NCBI GenBank assembly: GCA_963771845.1 | Contig: CAVYVC010000011.1 | Location: forward strand, 1 to 64,000 | Reading direction: 5' to 3' | Source: VAZQ01 sp963771845 | GTDB lineage: Bacteria > Pseudomonadota > Alphaproteobacteria > Rhizobiales > Xanthobacteraceae | DNA: 64,000 bases | In this document: piece by piece, positions 27,498 through 36,018 of the stretch | Position numbering within the stretch: the first letter of the stretch is position 1 | Layout of the letters: each line of letters starts with the position of its first letter | Notes under the pieces: model-generated | Told to the model about the DNA's origin: nothing | Databases searched by the model: none | What the model saw: the letters and a program-made list of their open reading frames with translations, nothing else | Program-made: the position numbers and the translations under genes

Positions 27498-27853
27498 CGA
27501 TTCTTTCGCGCAAATGCAGTCGATGGGTATCTCGATCGCTCCCGCTAATAGTCACCTGCACGTTAGCCGGAGTGCTTTTGCGAGTCGGCTTCGATGTTGG
27601 ATGGAAAGCAAATTTCCGAATTGTTTTTCGGCAAGGATAAAGCCCCTAACTGCGCCGATAAAGCTGACAAGCTTTCGCTCCCACCAATGACCCCGACTTT
27701 GAAGTTTGCTCTCGATGAACTGGAGCGAGAATTCAGCGAATACAGCCGAAACCGAGATGCCGGGATTGGGAAGTGATCGCCTTTAAGCGCGACAGCGATG
27801 GGCATCATGCGCAAAACGGCAGTCGCATGATCCCCTAATGGTGGGGAGGGGCG
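27498..27853. other. No supported gene
   Basis: Only short frames without ribosome sites or recognisable motifs, in AT-richer DNA than the flanks. The GTGGGGAGGGGCG at its end is the ribosome site of the FliO-like reading frame. Confidence 0.4.
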
Positions 27854-28930
27854 ATGTTCAACACCTTGTTCGGCGAGGGACATTATGCGCTCAAGATGCT
27901 GTGGGCCTTCATCGCGGTGTTCGGCTTCTTGGCCCTGGTCTTGTGGCTTGCACGCCGGTTGCAGCGTTCCAACGTCACTACGCACGCGCGCCAGCCGCGG
28001 CTCGCGGTCCTCGACGCGGCAAGTATTGATGCCCGCCGACAGCTCATCCTGATCCGTCGCGATAACGCAGAGCATCTCTTGATGGTCGGGGGTCCGACCG
28101 ATGTCGTGATTGAACCCAATATCGTGCGGACGGCTACAGCGCCGCGGGGAACGGCTGCTCATCGCCCGCCGCTCGCAGACGACACCCTGCCGCGCGCGGT
28201 GCCGCTCGGCGAAGGAAGCATGTGGCCACCCCAGTTCGAGCCAACGCCGGGATCTGAGCCACCGCCCATGGATGAGGAAACGGCGCAGTGGTCGGCGCCC
28301 GAGCCCCAGAACCCCCCACCACCATTACCCCGACCTGCGCGCTTGCGCGATGACCTGTTTTCTGGATTGGCAGAAGAGATCGGACGCGTTTCGCCATCCC
28401 CACATTTCGAGCCACCACCGCGGCGTCAGGACCTCGCCAAGGCGGCGCAACGTCTGGAGGCCGTCCGTAGAACAACCCACCAAGTTCGAGCTAGTCATCA
28501 ACCTCAAGACTGCGAAGGCTATGGGCCTCGCGATCCCAGAGTCATTCCTCGCCCGCGCCGACGAGGTGACCGAATGAGGCGGCGCGAGTTCATCACCCTT
28601 CTCGGCGGCGCAGCAGTCACCTGGCCGCTCGTGGCGCGCGCGCAGCAGCCCGAGCGGATGCGGCGGATCGGTGTTCTCATGGCTTTGGCCGCAGACGATC
28701 CCGCAGGGCAGGCCCGCCTCGTAGCATTTGTCCAGGCGTTGCAGGAGTTGGGCTGGACCGACGGGCGCAACGTGCGGATCAACACGCGCTGGGCCGCCGG
28801 CGATGCCGAGCGCTTTCGCCGCTACGCGGTTCGTACTTGGTTGGTGCCTGCACCGGCAGGTCTGCCGGCTTCTCACCCTCGTTTCGGCACACCTGGGCGA
28901 CATGGAAGCGGCCCGCTGCCTTGGATATGA
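27854..28930 (+). CDS. Chimeric frame: FliO-like head fused to an ABC substrate-binding protein N-terminus
   Basis: Residues 1-204 resemble FliO/MopB-type proteins: one membrane segment (WAFIAVFGFLALVLWLARRL), then RQPRLAVLDAASIDARRQLI and EHLLMVGGPTDVVIEPNIVR. FliO helps assemble the flagellar export gate. The homology stops near 28466. The next 110 bases encode, in another frame, the tail of an ABC receptor; then the same reading frame re-enters a different receptor head at 28574 (MRRREFITLLGGAAVTWPLV ... GWTDGRNVRINTRWAAGD), which itself breaks off near 28826. A full receptor is about 325 residues, so neither part is intact. GGGGAGGGGCG precedes the ATG. The product, if made, is unlikely to do either original job. 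Confidence 0.7.
   Translation: MFNTLFGEGHYALKMLWAFIAVFGFLALVLWLARRLQRSNVTTHARQPRLAVLDAASIDARRQLILIRRDNAEHLLMVGGPTDVVIEPNIVRTATAPRGTAAHRPPLADDTLPRAVPLGEGSMWPPQFEPTPGSEPPPMDEETAQWSAPEPQNPPPPLPRPARLRDDLFSGLAEEIGRVSPSPHFEPPPRRQDLAKAAQRLEAVRRTTHQVRASHQPQDCEGYGPRDPRVIPRPRRRGDRMRRREFITLLGGAAVTWPLVARAQQPERMRRIGVLMALAADDPAGQARLVAFVQALQELGWTDGRNVRINTRWAAGDAERFRRYAVRTWLVPAPAGLPASHPRFGTPGRHGSGPLPWI
28467..28577 (+). pseudogene. C-terminal remnant of an ABC substrate-binding protein gene
   Basis: In the frame ending at 28577 the DNA reads VEQPTKFELVINLKTAKAMG and then LAIPESFLARADEVTE-stop, the standard family tail. Its stop overlaps the ATG of the next receptor head by four bases (ATGA), the arrangement expected of tandem receptor genes. 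Everything 5' of the tail has been replaced by the FliO-like sequence. Confidence 0.8.
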
Positions 28931-28970
28931 TGGGCTGAAGACGCTCACTACAACAATGGTTACTTAAGCT

Positions 28971-29684
28971 ATGGCCAAAACTGAAAAACAACCTGCATTG
29001 GTTCCCGCCAAACCGCGCCAGGCGTTGCAGAAACAGGTGCCATCTGGGCCACTAGTGCAGCTCGACCGCAATCCCGTTCCAAAGATTAAGGAGGTCGGTG
29101 GTGGAAATGATGACCGCTGGAACATGCGAGTCGCTAATCATCTGCTTGGCTCGCTGCCGGGTGCTCATTCAGGGGCCAAGGGAATTGACGAGACCGCGAA
29201 TGCAACCCTCGCTGGGCTGGTCCAAATTAATCCCAACGATCCAATCGAGGGAATGCTCGCGACCCAGATAATTTCGGCGCATGAAAGCGCGCTCGGTCTG
29301 CGGCGCCGGGCATGGCATCCAGAGCAAAGTTTCATTGTGCGAGCCAAATTTCTCGAGCTGGCAGACAAAGCAACACGCAGTCTTGCGATGCTGGTTGACG
29401 CTCTCGACCGTCATCGAGGTAAAGGTCAACAGACGGTGGTTGTGAAGCATGTCACTGTGAATGCCGAGCAGGCGGTGGTCGCGGATAAAGTCGTAACAGG
29501 TGGGGGGGTAAGGAGCCGGCATGACGAACAACCCGATGCACAAGCAGCTATTGCCCATGCATCAGGCTCGGCGATGCCTTGCCCGCTGCAAGAGAACCGG
29601 CACGCCATGCCAATCGCCCGCGATGCCGAACGGCCGGTGCAGGCTGCACGGCGGCAAGTCACCAGGGCCACCGAAGGGAAATAA
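28971..29684 (+). CDS. Phage/plasmid-type hypothetical protein
   Basis: 237 residues, no membrane segment. The core DPIEGMLATQIISAHESALG, followed by LRRRAWHPEQSF and later DRHRGKGQQTVVVKHVTVNA, is a pattern I know from uncharacterised proteins of rhizobial prophages and islands, where it is paired with an HGG-motif protein as here. The last 55 residues overlap the next gene in another frame and may be read-through. No ribosome site is obvious at ATG 28971. Confidence 0.6.
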   Translation: MAKTEKQPALVPAKPRQALQKQVPSGPLVQLDRNPVPKIKEVGGGNDDRWNMRVANHLLGSLPGAHSGAKGIDETANATLAGLVQINPNDPIEGMLATQIISAHESALGLRRRAWHPEQSFIVRAKFLELADKATRSLAMLVDALDRHRGKGQQTVVVKHVTVNAEQAVVADKVVTGGGVRSRHDEQPDAQAAIAHASGSAMPCPLQENRHAMPIARDAERPVQAARRQVTRATEGK

Positions 29685-29778
29685 GAACGCCTGGAAGCAT
29701 GGCGGCCGTAGCGCAGAGTTGGTCCAACTTCGGCGAGCGGTGAACGCATTGGCGCGGCTGGCTCGTAGGGCCGGCTAG
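29521..29778 (+). CDS. Small HGGKS-motif protein of mobile elements
   Basis: 85 residues, start ATG 29521 after TAAGGAG. CKRTGTPCQSPAMPNGRCRL, then HGGKSPGPPKGNKNAWKHG: a Cys/His-containing motif found in short proteins of unknown function in rhizobial prophage-like islands. It may bind zinc or nucleic acid (inference). It partners the preceding gene, with which it overlaps. Confidence 0.7.
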   Translation: MTNNPMHKQLLPMHQARRCLARCKRTGTPCQSPAMPNGRCRLHGGKSPGPPKGNKNAWKHGGRSAELVQLRRAVNALARLARRAG

Positions 29779-29913
29779 GGAAGGCAGGCACGGCGCTATG
29801 AAGCCCGGCGTGGCTTTGCGGTCACGTTCTGCTCTGAAGCCTTCTGACCCGCTTGACCTAACGCTGCGTTTGTGACACACATACGTTCGTAAGTCAGTCA
29901 CAGGGGATGGGTC

Positions 29914-30551
29914 ATGGACGGCAAATTCATCGCATATTACCGTGTTTCCACCGACCATCAGGGCGTGAACGGCAACGGCATGGCCGCACAGCGCAAGGCG
30001 GTTGAGGACTATTTGAATGGCGGGCGGTGGAAGCTGGTGGCTGAGTTCACCGAGGTGGAGAGCGGCAAGCGCTCCGATCGCCCCGAGCTCGAGAAGGCTC
30101 TGACGGCTTGCCGGAAGCACAAGGCAAAGCTTGTCATCGCGAAGCTCGACCGGCTTTCCCGCAATGTCCATTTCATTAGCGGGCTGATGGAGCGCAAGGT
30201 TGATTTCGTAGCCTGCGATATGCCGAGCGCCAATGCCTTCATGATCAACGTTTACGCCGCGGTGGCGCAAGAGGAGCGCCGCATGATCAGCGAGCGCACC
30301 AAGGCGGGCTTGGCGGCGGCCAGGGAGCGCGGTGTGAAGCTCGGCGGCCCCCGGCTACCCGAGATCAACGAAACGCGACGGGCGGACCGGTAGCGCGAGC
30401 ACGGGCCATTGCACCGGTTCTCGCCGAGTTGGCCGGCATGTCTGCCCATGCGGCGGCGCGTGAGCTGAACGTGCGCGGTGTTGCGACGCCGACGGGCGCG
30501 CCGTGGTCGACCAAGACTGTTATCCGCGCACGCGAACGGCTGTGCAGGTGA
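29914..30551 (+). CDS. Small serine recombinase (resolvase/invertase family), one frameshift
   Basis: Catalyses site-specific DNA strand exchange. The catalytic Ser is in YYRVSTDHQG (residue about 12) and the conserved Arg pair in IAKLDRLSRN. Helix E reads AQEERRMISERTKAGLAAA. The first frame stops at 30393, but the DNA-binding C-terminus continues in a second frame (ARAIAPVLAELAGMSAHAAA, then VATPTGAPWSTKTVIRARER) to a stop at 30549-30551. Adding one A to the AAA run 30371-30373 restores a continuous 212-residue protein. AGGGG precedes the ATG. Probably once moved a local element. Confidence 0.85.
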
Positions 30552-30607
30552 TCGGGACGCACCAGCGGCCTTCCGCAGGACTTCCATCATCATTGTGAGT
30601 TGCCCAA

Positions 30608-30913
30608 ATGCCAAAATGGCCGTTCGATGAAGTTCCAGATCCCTTAGGGCTCACAGATGCTGATTGGGCAGAAATAAATCGGCTCAAGACCGCCTATGAG
30701 ACCGGCGGTATGAAAGCTTTACATGCGGCTTGGAAGCAATTGGCTGCCGATCCGATACAGTTTTACAGGATAGCTGGCGCTTTCTTTCCTGAAATGGTCC
30801 GCGAGCAAACGAAGGACATGCTCGCGGAACGCGGGATCACTGAGGAGGATCTCCGGGAGATGCTTGAACAAGCGAAAAGAGAAGCCAAAAGCCCATCGTC
30901 GAAGCGACACTGA
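30608..30913 (+). CDS. Hypothetical protein
   Basis: 101 residues, acidic and helical, with LTDADWAEINRLKTAYETGG and a charged C-terminal helix ERGITEEDLREMLEQAKREA. I do not recognise a domain. Codon use matches its neighbours, and its position after a recombinase suggests mobile-element origin. No clear ribosome site. Confidence 0.5.
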   Translation: MPKWPFDEVPDPLGLTDADWAEINRLKTAYETGGMKALHAAWKQLAADPIQFYRIAGAFFPEMVREQTKDMLAERGITEEDLREMLEQAKREAKSPSSKRH

Positions 30914-31002
30914 TCAGTCGCCCTTTCGAGGGCGCAAGAAGCGTAGTCGTCGCATAACGGCCAAGAGGCTCGGCCACCGGCAGCATAGGTAGAACTCGTC
31001 TA

Positions 31003-31080
31003 TCGCTTATGTCTGTTAATCGAGGCGAAGCAGACGGCCATGTTGCAGTGCGGTAATGCGTGCTTTTGACCCATAGCTGC
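31003..31080 (+). repeat. Diverged copy of the dispersed ~100-bp repeat
   Basis: Fragments GGCGAAGCAGACGGCCATG, TGCGGTAATGCGTG and TTTTGACCC are in the same order and spacing as in the clearer copies at 31326, 34170 and 63297. Clearly more decayed. Confidence 0.55.
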
Positions 31081-31181
31081 CAATCGACAGCGAATTTTGC
31101 TGTGGTGCACAACGGACCTCATGATGTGGTAGAGTAAGGTCATCGGCTCAGGTGAAGGGCTCGGTGAGATGGCGTTGCGCT

Positions 31182-31352
31182 ATGAGCCGTAAACCAGCGA
31201 AAACGCAGCACAGCGGCACGAAGAAGCCCAAGCGCAACGACGCGCCAACGGCCGCGCCCGCAGCCAGTTCAACCCTTGCCGATCTGCAAGAGCAAGTCAG
31301 CGCTCTTACCCGCGAACTGGCGGAGGCGACTCGGAAACGCTTGGCTGCGTGA
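31182..31352 (+). pseudogene. N-terminal fragment of a GAF-domain sensor kinase
   Basis: Reads MSRKPAKTQHSGTKKPKRND, then ASSTLADLQEQVSALTRELA EA: the signal-relay coiled-coil that opens multi-GAF histidine kinases of this group. A GAF domain should follow (compare the kinase at 58459-61899). Instead the frame runs into the dispersed repeat and stops after RKRLAA. So the kinase body was replaced at the repeat boundary. Confidence 0.6.
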
Positions 31353-31433
31353 ATCGATTCCGCTAACTGGGGTGAAGCGGACAGCAATGCTGCAGCGCGG
31401 TAATGCAAACTATTGACCCTAAGGAGACATAAC
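31326..31433 (+). repeat. Dispersed ~100-bp repeat, copy A
   Basis: Contains TTGGCTGCGTGAATCGATTC, CGCTAACTGGGGTGAAGCGG and ACAGCAATGCTG, closely matching the copies at 34170-34277 and (reversed) 63297-63433. It truncates the kinase fragment before it. Confidence 0.85.
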
Positions 31434-31618
31434 GTCAAGAAAAGCAATCGCACCATCGCCGACCTCGAACTGCCTTACCTCATCTCTTGAACAGTTCAGC
31501 ATCGCCGTTTTCAGACGATGCATTCGGTACGCACGACCTACTCGGAGATTGTCGTGCCCCATAGACACGCTCGACACCCGACCATAAGGTTGGTCGCGAT
31601 AAATGGCAGGGGCGAGCT

Positions 31619-33367
31619 ATGGCCGAAGAGCGTGTGGAACGGCGGTTATGCGCCATTCTCGCGGCTGACATCGCCGGCTATAGCGTGCTGATGGGCGCGG
31701 ACGAGGCGCGCACGGTGCGCGATCTCAAGGGGCATCAGGCCGTTGTGCTCCCGATGGTCGGCGAGTTCGGCGGGCGCATCATCGACACCGCTGGCGACGG
31801 CATCCTCGCCGAATTTCCCAGCGTGGTGAATGCGGTCAAATGCGCGGTTGCATTCCAATCCAAGATGGCAGAGCGCAATGCTGCAATCGAGCCAGCGCGC
31901 CGCATGCAGTTCCGCGTTGGGATCAATATCGGCGACGTAGTCCACGACGAAACCCGCATCTATGGCGACGGCATCAACGTGGCAGCCCGGCTGGAAGGGA
32001 TCGCAGAAGCCGGCGGCATCTGTATCTCAAGCAAGGTATACGAAGAGATCAGCGGACGAATTGATCTTGCATGCCAGGACATTGGCGAGCAGCAGCTTAA
32101 AAACATCGCGCGGCCGGTGCGAGCCTATCGGGTACGTCTCGATAGCATCGCGCCAACGGCGACTCCCGCGCTTGCGCTGCCCGACAAACCATCGATCGCA
32201 GTTTTGCCGTTCCAGAACATGAGCGGCGATCTGGAGCAGGAATATTTTTGCGACGGCATGGTCGAGGACATCATCACCGGACTCTCGCGCATCAAGTGGC
32301 TGTTCGTCATCGCGCGCAACTCGAGCTTCACCTACAAGGGCAAAACGGTCGACTTGAAGCAGGTCGGCCGCGAGCTCGGCGTGCGCTATGTGCTCGAAGG
32401 CAGCGTGCGCAAGGCCGTGGACCGCGTGCGCATTACCGGACAGCTTATCGACGCCGCAACCGGCGCGCACCTGTGGGCCGAACGCTATGACCGCAAGTCC
32501 GACGATATTTTCGCGCTTCAGGACGAGATGACGCTGTCCGTCATCGGCGCGATCGAGCCGAGCCTGCGCCTGGCCGAGGCCGAGCGCGTCAAACGCAAGC
32601 GACCGGAGAGCCTCGACGCCTACGATCTGGTTTTGCAGGCTCAGTCCGACGTGTACACGAGGATGCCGGCGCCATCGACGAGGGCGCTGGTGCTGCTGGG
32701 ACGCGCGCTCGCACTCGACCCGACCTACGCGCTGGCGCACGCCTTTGCGGCGCAGTGCCATCACACGATCTTCCACCGCGCCGGAATGCATGAGGAGAAC
32801 CGCGCGGCCTCAATCCGCCACGCTCAGTTCGCGATTGCCCATGGTCAGGACGATGCGCTCGCCCTGACCTTCGCGGGATTTACTACCGGCATGGACAAAC
32901 ATGACAGGGCCGCGGCCTTTGCCGCGTTCGAGGCGGCGCTCGCCATCAGTCCTTCATCCGCTCTCACCTACATGCAGGGCAGTGTCATTCTGGCGTTTGC
33001 CGGAGAATCCGAACGGGCGATTGATTGGTCCGAGCGGGGCTTGCGACTCAGTCCGTTCGATCCCTGGCGCGCCTCGGCTTTCGTTGCGCTGGCGCTTGGG
33101 CACTTCTACCGTGGCCGCTACGAAGAGGCGGTCGCTGCCGGCCATAAGGCCGTGCAATCAAGCCCCGGGTTCAGCATGTGCCACGTGTTTCTGGCCGCAC
33201 CGCTCGCGAAGCTTGGGCGGCTGGAAGAGGCAAAGGCTGCGGCGGCACGCGCTTTGGAATTGCAACCGACATACCGCTACAGCCGCCATTTTGCCGCTGC
33301 GGCGTTCGCGCCGGCGCTTGCAGCCGCTCTCAGCGAGCCGCTGCGCGCTGCAGGACTGCCGGAATAA
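31619..33367 (+). CDS. Class III adenylate/guanylate cyclase with TolB-like and TPR regions
   Basis: 582 residues. N-terminal catalytic domain (1-175): LCAILAADIAGYSVLMGADE with the first metal Asp, GGRIIDTAGDGILAEF with the second, GINIGDVVHDETRIYGDGIN, and VAARLEGIAEAGGICISSKV. Residues about 190-320 form the FlgO/TolB-N-like domain common after such cyclases (KPSIAVLPFQNMSGDLEQEY, LGVRYVLEGSVRKAVDRVRI). The C-terminus holds TPR-type helices (FAAFEAALAISPSSALTYMQ). Probably makes cAMP in the cytoplasm. GGGGCGAG precedes the ATG. The SulP protein with a cyclic-nucleotide domain is 6 kb away; any link is inference. Confidence 0.92.
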   Translation: MAEERVERRLCAILAADIAGYSVLMGADEARTVRDLKGHQAVVLPMVGEFGGRIIDTAGDGILAEFPSVVNAVKCAVAFQSKMAERNAAIEPARRMQFRVGINIGDVVHDETRIYGDGINVAARLEGIAEAGGICISSKVYEEISGRIDLACQDIGEQQLKNIARPVRAYRVRLDSIAPTATPALALPDKPSIAVLPFQNMSGDLEQEYFCDGMVEDIITGLSRIKWLFVIARNSSFTYKGKTVDLKQVGRELGVRYVLEGSVRKAVDRVRITGQLIDAATGAHLWAERYDRKSDDIFALQDEMTLSVIGAIEPSLRLAEAERVKRKRPESLDAYDLVLQAQSDVYTRMPAPSTRALVLLGRALALDPTYALAHAFAAQCHHTIFHRAGMHEENRAASIRHAQFAIAHGQDDALALTFAGFTTGMDKHDRAAAFAAFEAALAISPSSALTYMQGSVILAFAGESERAIDWSERGLRLSPFDPWRASAFVALALGHFYRGRYEEAVAAGHKAVQSSPGFSMCHVFLAAPLAKLGRLEEAKAAAARALELQPTYRYSRHFAAAAFAPALAAALSEPLRAAGLPE

Positions 33368-33686
33368 GGTAGATGTCCGTGCAACCCGACTGATTGCGAC
33401 ATGCACCCCGTTCAGTGATGTCAAGGAAGCCAGCTTCGACGTAATCGAGCAAATTAGACGCCGGCCGTAGCAGTCGTCGCCCGCTTTTGCTGCATCTGCT
33501 CACGACCGGTCATGGCATTGTGTCACGAGTAACGCCGGTCCATACGGCGATGCGTAACTGTACGAGAGATGAAGGTAGGTCCTTCGAGTTCGGCAATCAG
33601 GTGTTGATCTCAAGCCACCGCAAGCTGCTGTTGTCAAAAGCGATGGTGGTGAACGTTGCGGAAAAGTCGGAACGAGATTCCGGCAG
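33368..33686. other. Non-coding stretch before the group II intron
   Basis: No frame with a recognisable domain or ribosome site. Nothing structural stands out until the putative intron start GTATG at 33687. Confidence 0.4.
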
Positions 33687-34169
33687 GTATGATTGAGAGA
33701 GGCGAGCGCAAGCGAACCGCTGATGACGTGTCGAAAGCGGATTAGACGATGTCAAAACCGGGGGGTTGCCATTCCTCTGGGATAAGTTTGGGGGATGTCC
33801 TGAGACTGCCCAAACGGCATCCGGCATGGAGGCGGCGCGAAGCTCAATCTGGCTCTTGTACGGAACGTGAGAACCTGGCCGGCGATGCTAAGGGAAAAGG
33901 CACAAGCGGCTCCAACCGCGAGGCCGAAAGTACTGATGCGCCGGAGAGGGGCGGACTGCCTCGTAGTAGTGTTGAAGCGGGGTAATGCCCGTGGAGCGAA
34001 GGGGGTGGGTCATCGCCTTTGAGATCGGGTCAACCGGCAACGGGAGGAACCCGATATTCAATGGAAGGCGGCAGCCTTCGTGCGGTGGCACGAGCCGGGT
34101 GACGCGAGAGTGTCAAGTCCGGATCTGTGAGAGGCTCGGGGTGAAATTCCCCGGGCCTACTCGGCCGAC
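33687..34169 (+). mobile_element. Group II intron RNA without an encoded reverse transcriptase
   Basis: About 480 bases with the conserved ribozyme landmarks in order: domain I pieces (GGATAAGTTTGGGGGATGTC; GGAACGTGAGAACCTGGCC; AGGCCGAAAGTACTGATGC), the CGTAGTAGTGTTGAAGCGGG and GTGGAGCGAAGGGGGTGG blocks that normally precede the reverse-transcriptase gene, then domain V at 34092-34125 and domain VI at 34130-34162. Domain V has the canonical 34 bases with a GAGA tetraloop at positions 15-18; position 3 faces A32 instead of the usual wobble U. Domain VI offers a bulged A at 34159. The roughly 1.3-kb protein gene expected in domain IV is absent. Ends are approximate: the 5' end is taken from GTATG, a variant of GTGYG. 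Confidence 0.75.
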
Positions 34170-34277
34170 TCTGGAAGCGCTGGGCTGCGCGAATTGATTC
34201 CGCTAACTGGGGTGAAGCGGACAGTAATGCTGCGGCGCGGTAATGCAAACTATTGACCCTCAACCGACATAGGCGGG
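34170..34277 (+). repeat. Dispersed ~100-bp repeat, copy B
   Basis: CGCTAACTGGGGTGAAGCGG and the following TAATGCAAACTATTGACCCT are identical or near-identical to copy A. It starts exactly where the group II intron ends and lies about 95 bases before an ABC receptor gene, as copy C does. Confidence 0.85.
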
Positions 34278-34373
34278 GCCGACATTTCACATTGCAGCGA
34301 GCCCGCTGACTTGATGCTTGCCAATCCGCTATGCTGCCACTTTGGCTAGGGAGAGCGGATGCATTTTGATCGA

Positions 34374-34955
34374 ATGAGGCGTCGCGAGTTCATCACCCTG
34401 CTCGGCGGCACAGCAGCCGCGTGGCCGCTCGCGGCGCGCGCGCAGGGCGGGCGGATGCGGCGTATCGGAGTGTTCCTGCCTTCCGCGGCGAGTGATCCGG
34501 AATTGATGTCCCGCAACACGGCGCTCTCGCAGGGGCTGCAGGAACTAGGTTGGACCCATGGCCGCAATGTCCGTATCGAATTCCGCTGGGGCGAGGGGCA
34601 CGCGAAGCAGTATCGCAAGATTGCAGCAGAGCTGGTCGCGCTTGCACCCGATGTCGTCGTCGCCCACGGCACGCTGGCGGTAAGTACCCTGCAGCGCACG
34701 ACACACAGCGTGCCGATTGTGTTCGTGCAGGTCGCCGACCCGGTTGGCGACCGGCACCGCCTCGCGCTCCTTGTCCGCGCTCCACACCATTGGCTGAGAT
34801 GCATAGGCACCAACGTCATCGACGATCTCGACGCGCTCGTCCGAGCAGTAGGCCTCAAAGCGCATGAATCAGCCGTCAGACGGGAACAAAATTCCTATTA
34901 CGGGCACAATAACGGTCTAATGCTTTTGGGTTGCCGCCTCTCTCTTCGCAGCTAG
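34374..34955 (+). pseudogene. ABC substrate-binding protein, truncated after about 125 residues and fused to foreign sequence
   Basis: Begins MRRREFITLLGGTAAAWPLA (Tat/Sec-type signal), then QGLQELGWTHGRNVRIEFRW and VPIVFVQVADPVG, the N-terminal lobe of the family. After DPVG near 34750 the homology ends and unrelated sequence follows to the stop. On the opposite strand that sequence encodes the start of another fragment (MRFEAYCSDERVEIVDDVGA). A complete member is about 325 residues, so this is non-functional as a receptor. Confidence 0.8.
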
Positions 34956-35270
34956 TTCGGCACATCTTTTTGCTTCACCCGCCACTTGTTCGCGGAGTTG
35001 TCGTCCGAAGTAATCATCTGGCGCAGTGAACGCATGCGCGCGCCGCTCATATAGCGTTAGGCATTGCTTCGCAGTGTACTCTTCATAAAGAGCCGAACCG
35101 ATCCACACGAGCAATCCTAACCCGCCGAAAAGAAGCGCACCGCCCCCTACAACAATGAATGCGAAAAGCGCTATGTGCCTATAATATTTTAGGATCAGAA
35201 AAATTGCTGCGGCCAAGCACACGAAAGCCACAAAGAACAAAAATGGGTTTTCGTGAGCGGTCATCTGCAT
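34917..35270 (-). CDS. Small membrane protein, hypothetical
   Basis: 117 residues with two adjacent membrane segments (PFLFFVAFVCLAAAIFLILK and FAFIVVGGGALLFGGLGLLV) and a charged cytoplasmic or periplasmic tail ending RCAELAAKREAATQKH. No family recognised. Lower GC than the core genes. Same strand as the exported protein at 35305, 34 bases apart, so they may be co-transcribed. Start could be the second ATG at 35264. Confidence 0.55.
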   Translation of the reverse strand: MQMTAHENPFLFFVAFVCLAAAIFLILKYYRHIALFAFIVVGGGALLFGGLGLLVWIGSALYEEYTAKQCLTLYERRAHAFTAPDDYFGRQLREQVAGEAKRCAELAAKREAATQKH

Positions 35271-35304
35271 CTAACGGTGGGCGTCGCCGACAAGTTTGGT
35301 ATCT

Positions 35305-35883
35305 CTATTTCGGAGGCTCGATTTTTGTGCAGTGCCCGTATTCGACGACGGGCCCAGTGTCGTAGGGGAAACCCATTTCAAAGGAATAGTCGCCATTCGC
35401 ACCGTAGAAGTTAAACCAATGAGCCGGCTCAACCCCGAAAAACCGAACGGTATCGTATCCCCGTAGAATCCAGGAATGTTTTTCGCCCGGATATGTTACG
35501 GTGACTTCATTTGATGCGAAACAATGGCGGCCGATACTTTCTCGATCCTCGATATTCTTGCTAAATTTCTTGGACAGTGGCGGGTCATCCTCATACGGGA
35601 TGCCTTTCTCCAAAAATTCCCCAAAGAAATAGTTGATTGTGTTGCTGCACAGGACGCGAGTAATCTCGTTTTGCACCACAGGACCGATTTTGATAAAGAA
35701 TTTCATTTGGTTTTGGGGAAGCGTGACTTTGCCAGATGTAGCTGCTTGACCTGTGACAACCCTAATGCCTGCAGCCTGCTCTACGTAACAGAAATACTGA
35801 CCGTCTCGATCCCTGCTCGTCGCCAGAGCACTGATCGGAAACAGCACTAAGAGAGTCAACGTGAGGCATTCGGTGCAACGCAT
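35305..35883 (-). CDS. Exported hypothetical protein
   Basis: 192 residues with a signal peptide (CLTLTLLVLFPISALATS) and no membrane segment afterwards, so probably periplasmic. Four Cys remain in the mature part. Start ATG 35883 has GGGGACGGAG upstream. No domain recognised. AT-rich codon use compared with neighbours suggests acquisition. Confidence 0.6.
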   Translation of the reverse strand: MRCTECLTLTLLVLFPISALATSRDRDGQYFCYVEQAAGIRVVTGQAATSGKVTLPQNQMKFFIKIGPVVQNEITRVLCSNTINYFFGEFLEKGIPYEDDPPLSKKFSKNIEDRESIGRHCFASNEVTVTYPGEKHSWILRGYDTVRFFGVEPAHWFNFYGANGDYSFEMGFPYDTGPVVEYGHCTKIEPPK

Positions 35884-36018
35884 CTCCGTCCCCTTGTCCG
35901 CTGGCCACGCTGGTCGGCTTGCTTGCAGCCCTCGCTCTCAGGTTCGCTTCATCGGTACTCGGAAGGCCGTGCATTATAATGCGTCGCAATTAATTGCACA
36001 GCCTGTCCGACTAGCCCC

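Noticed and set aside
34917..35883. Phage defence or toxin genes in the two minus-strand hypothetical genes
   Set aside because: They have a signal peptide and membrane segments but no nuclease, ATPase or other defence motif; naming them a defence system would be guesswork.
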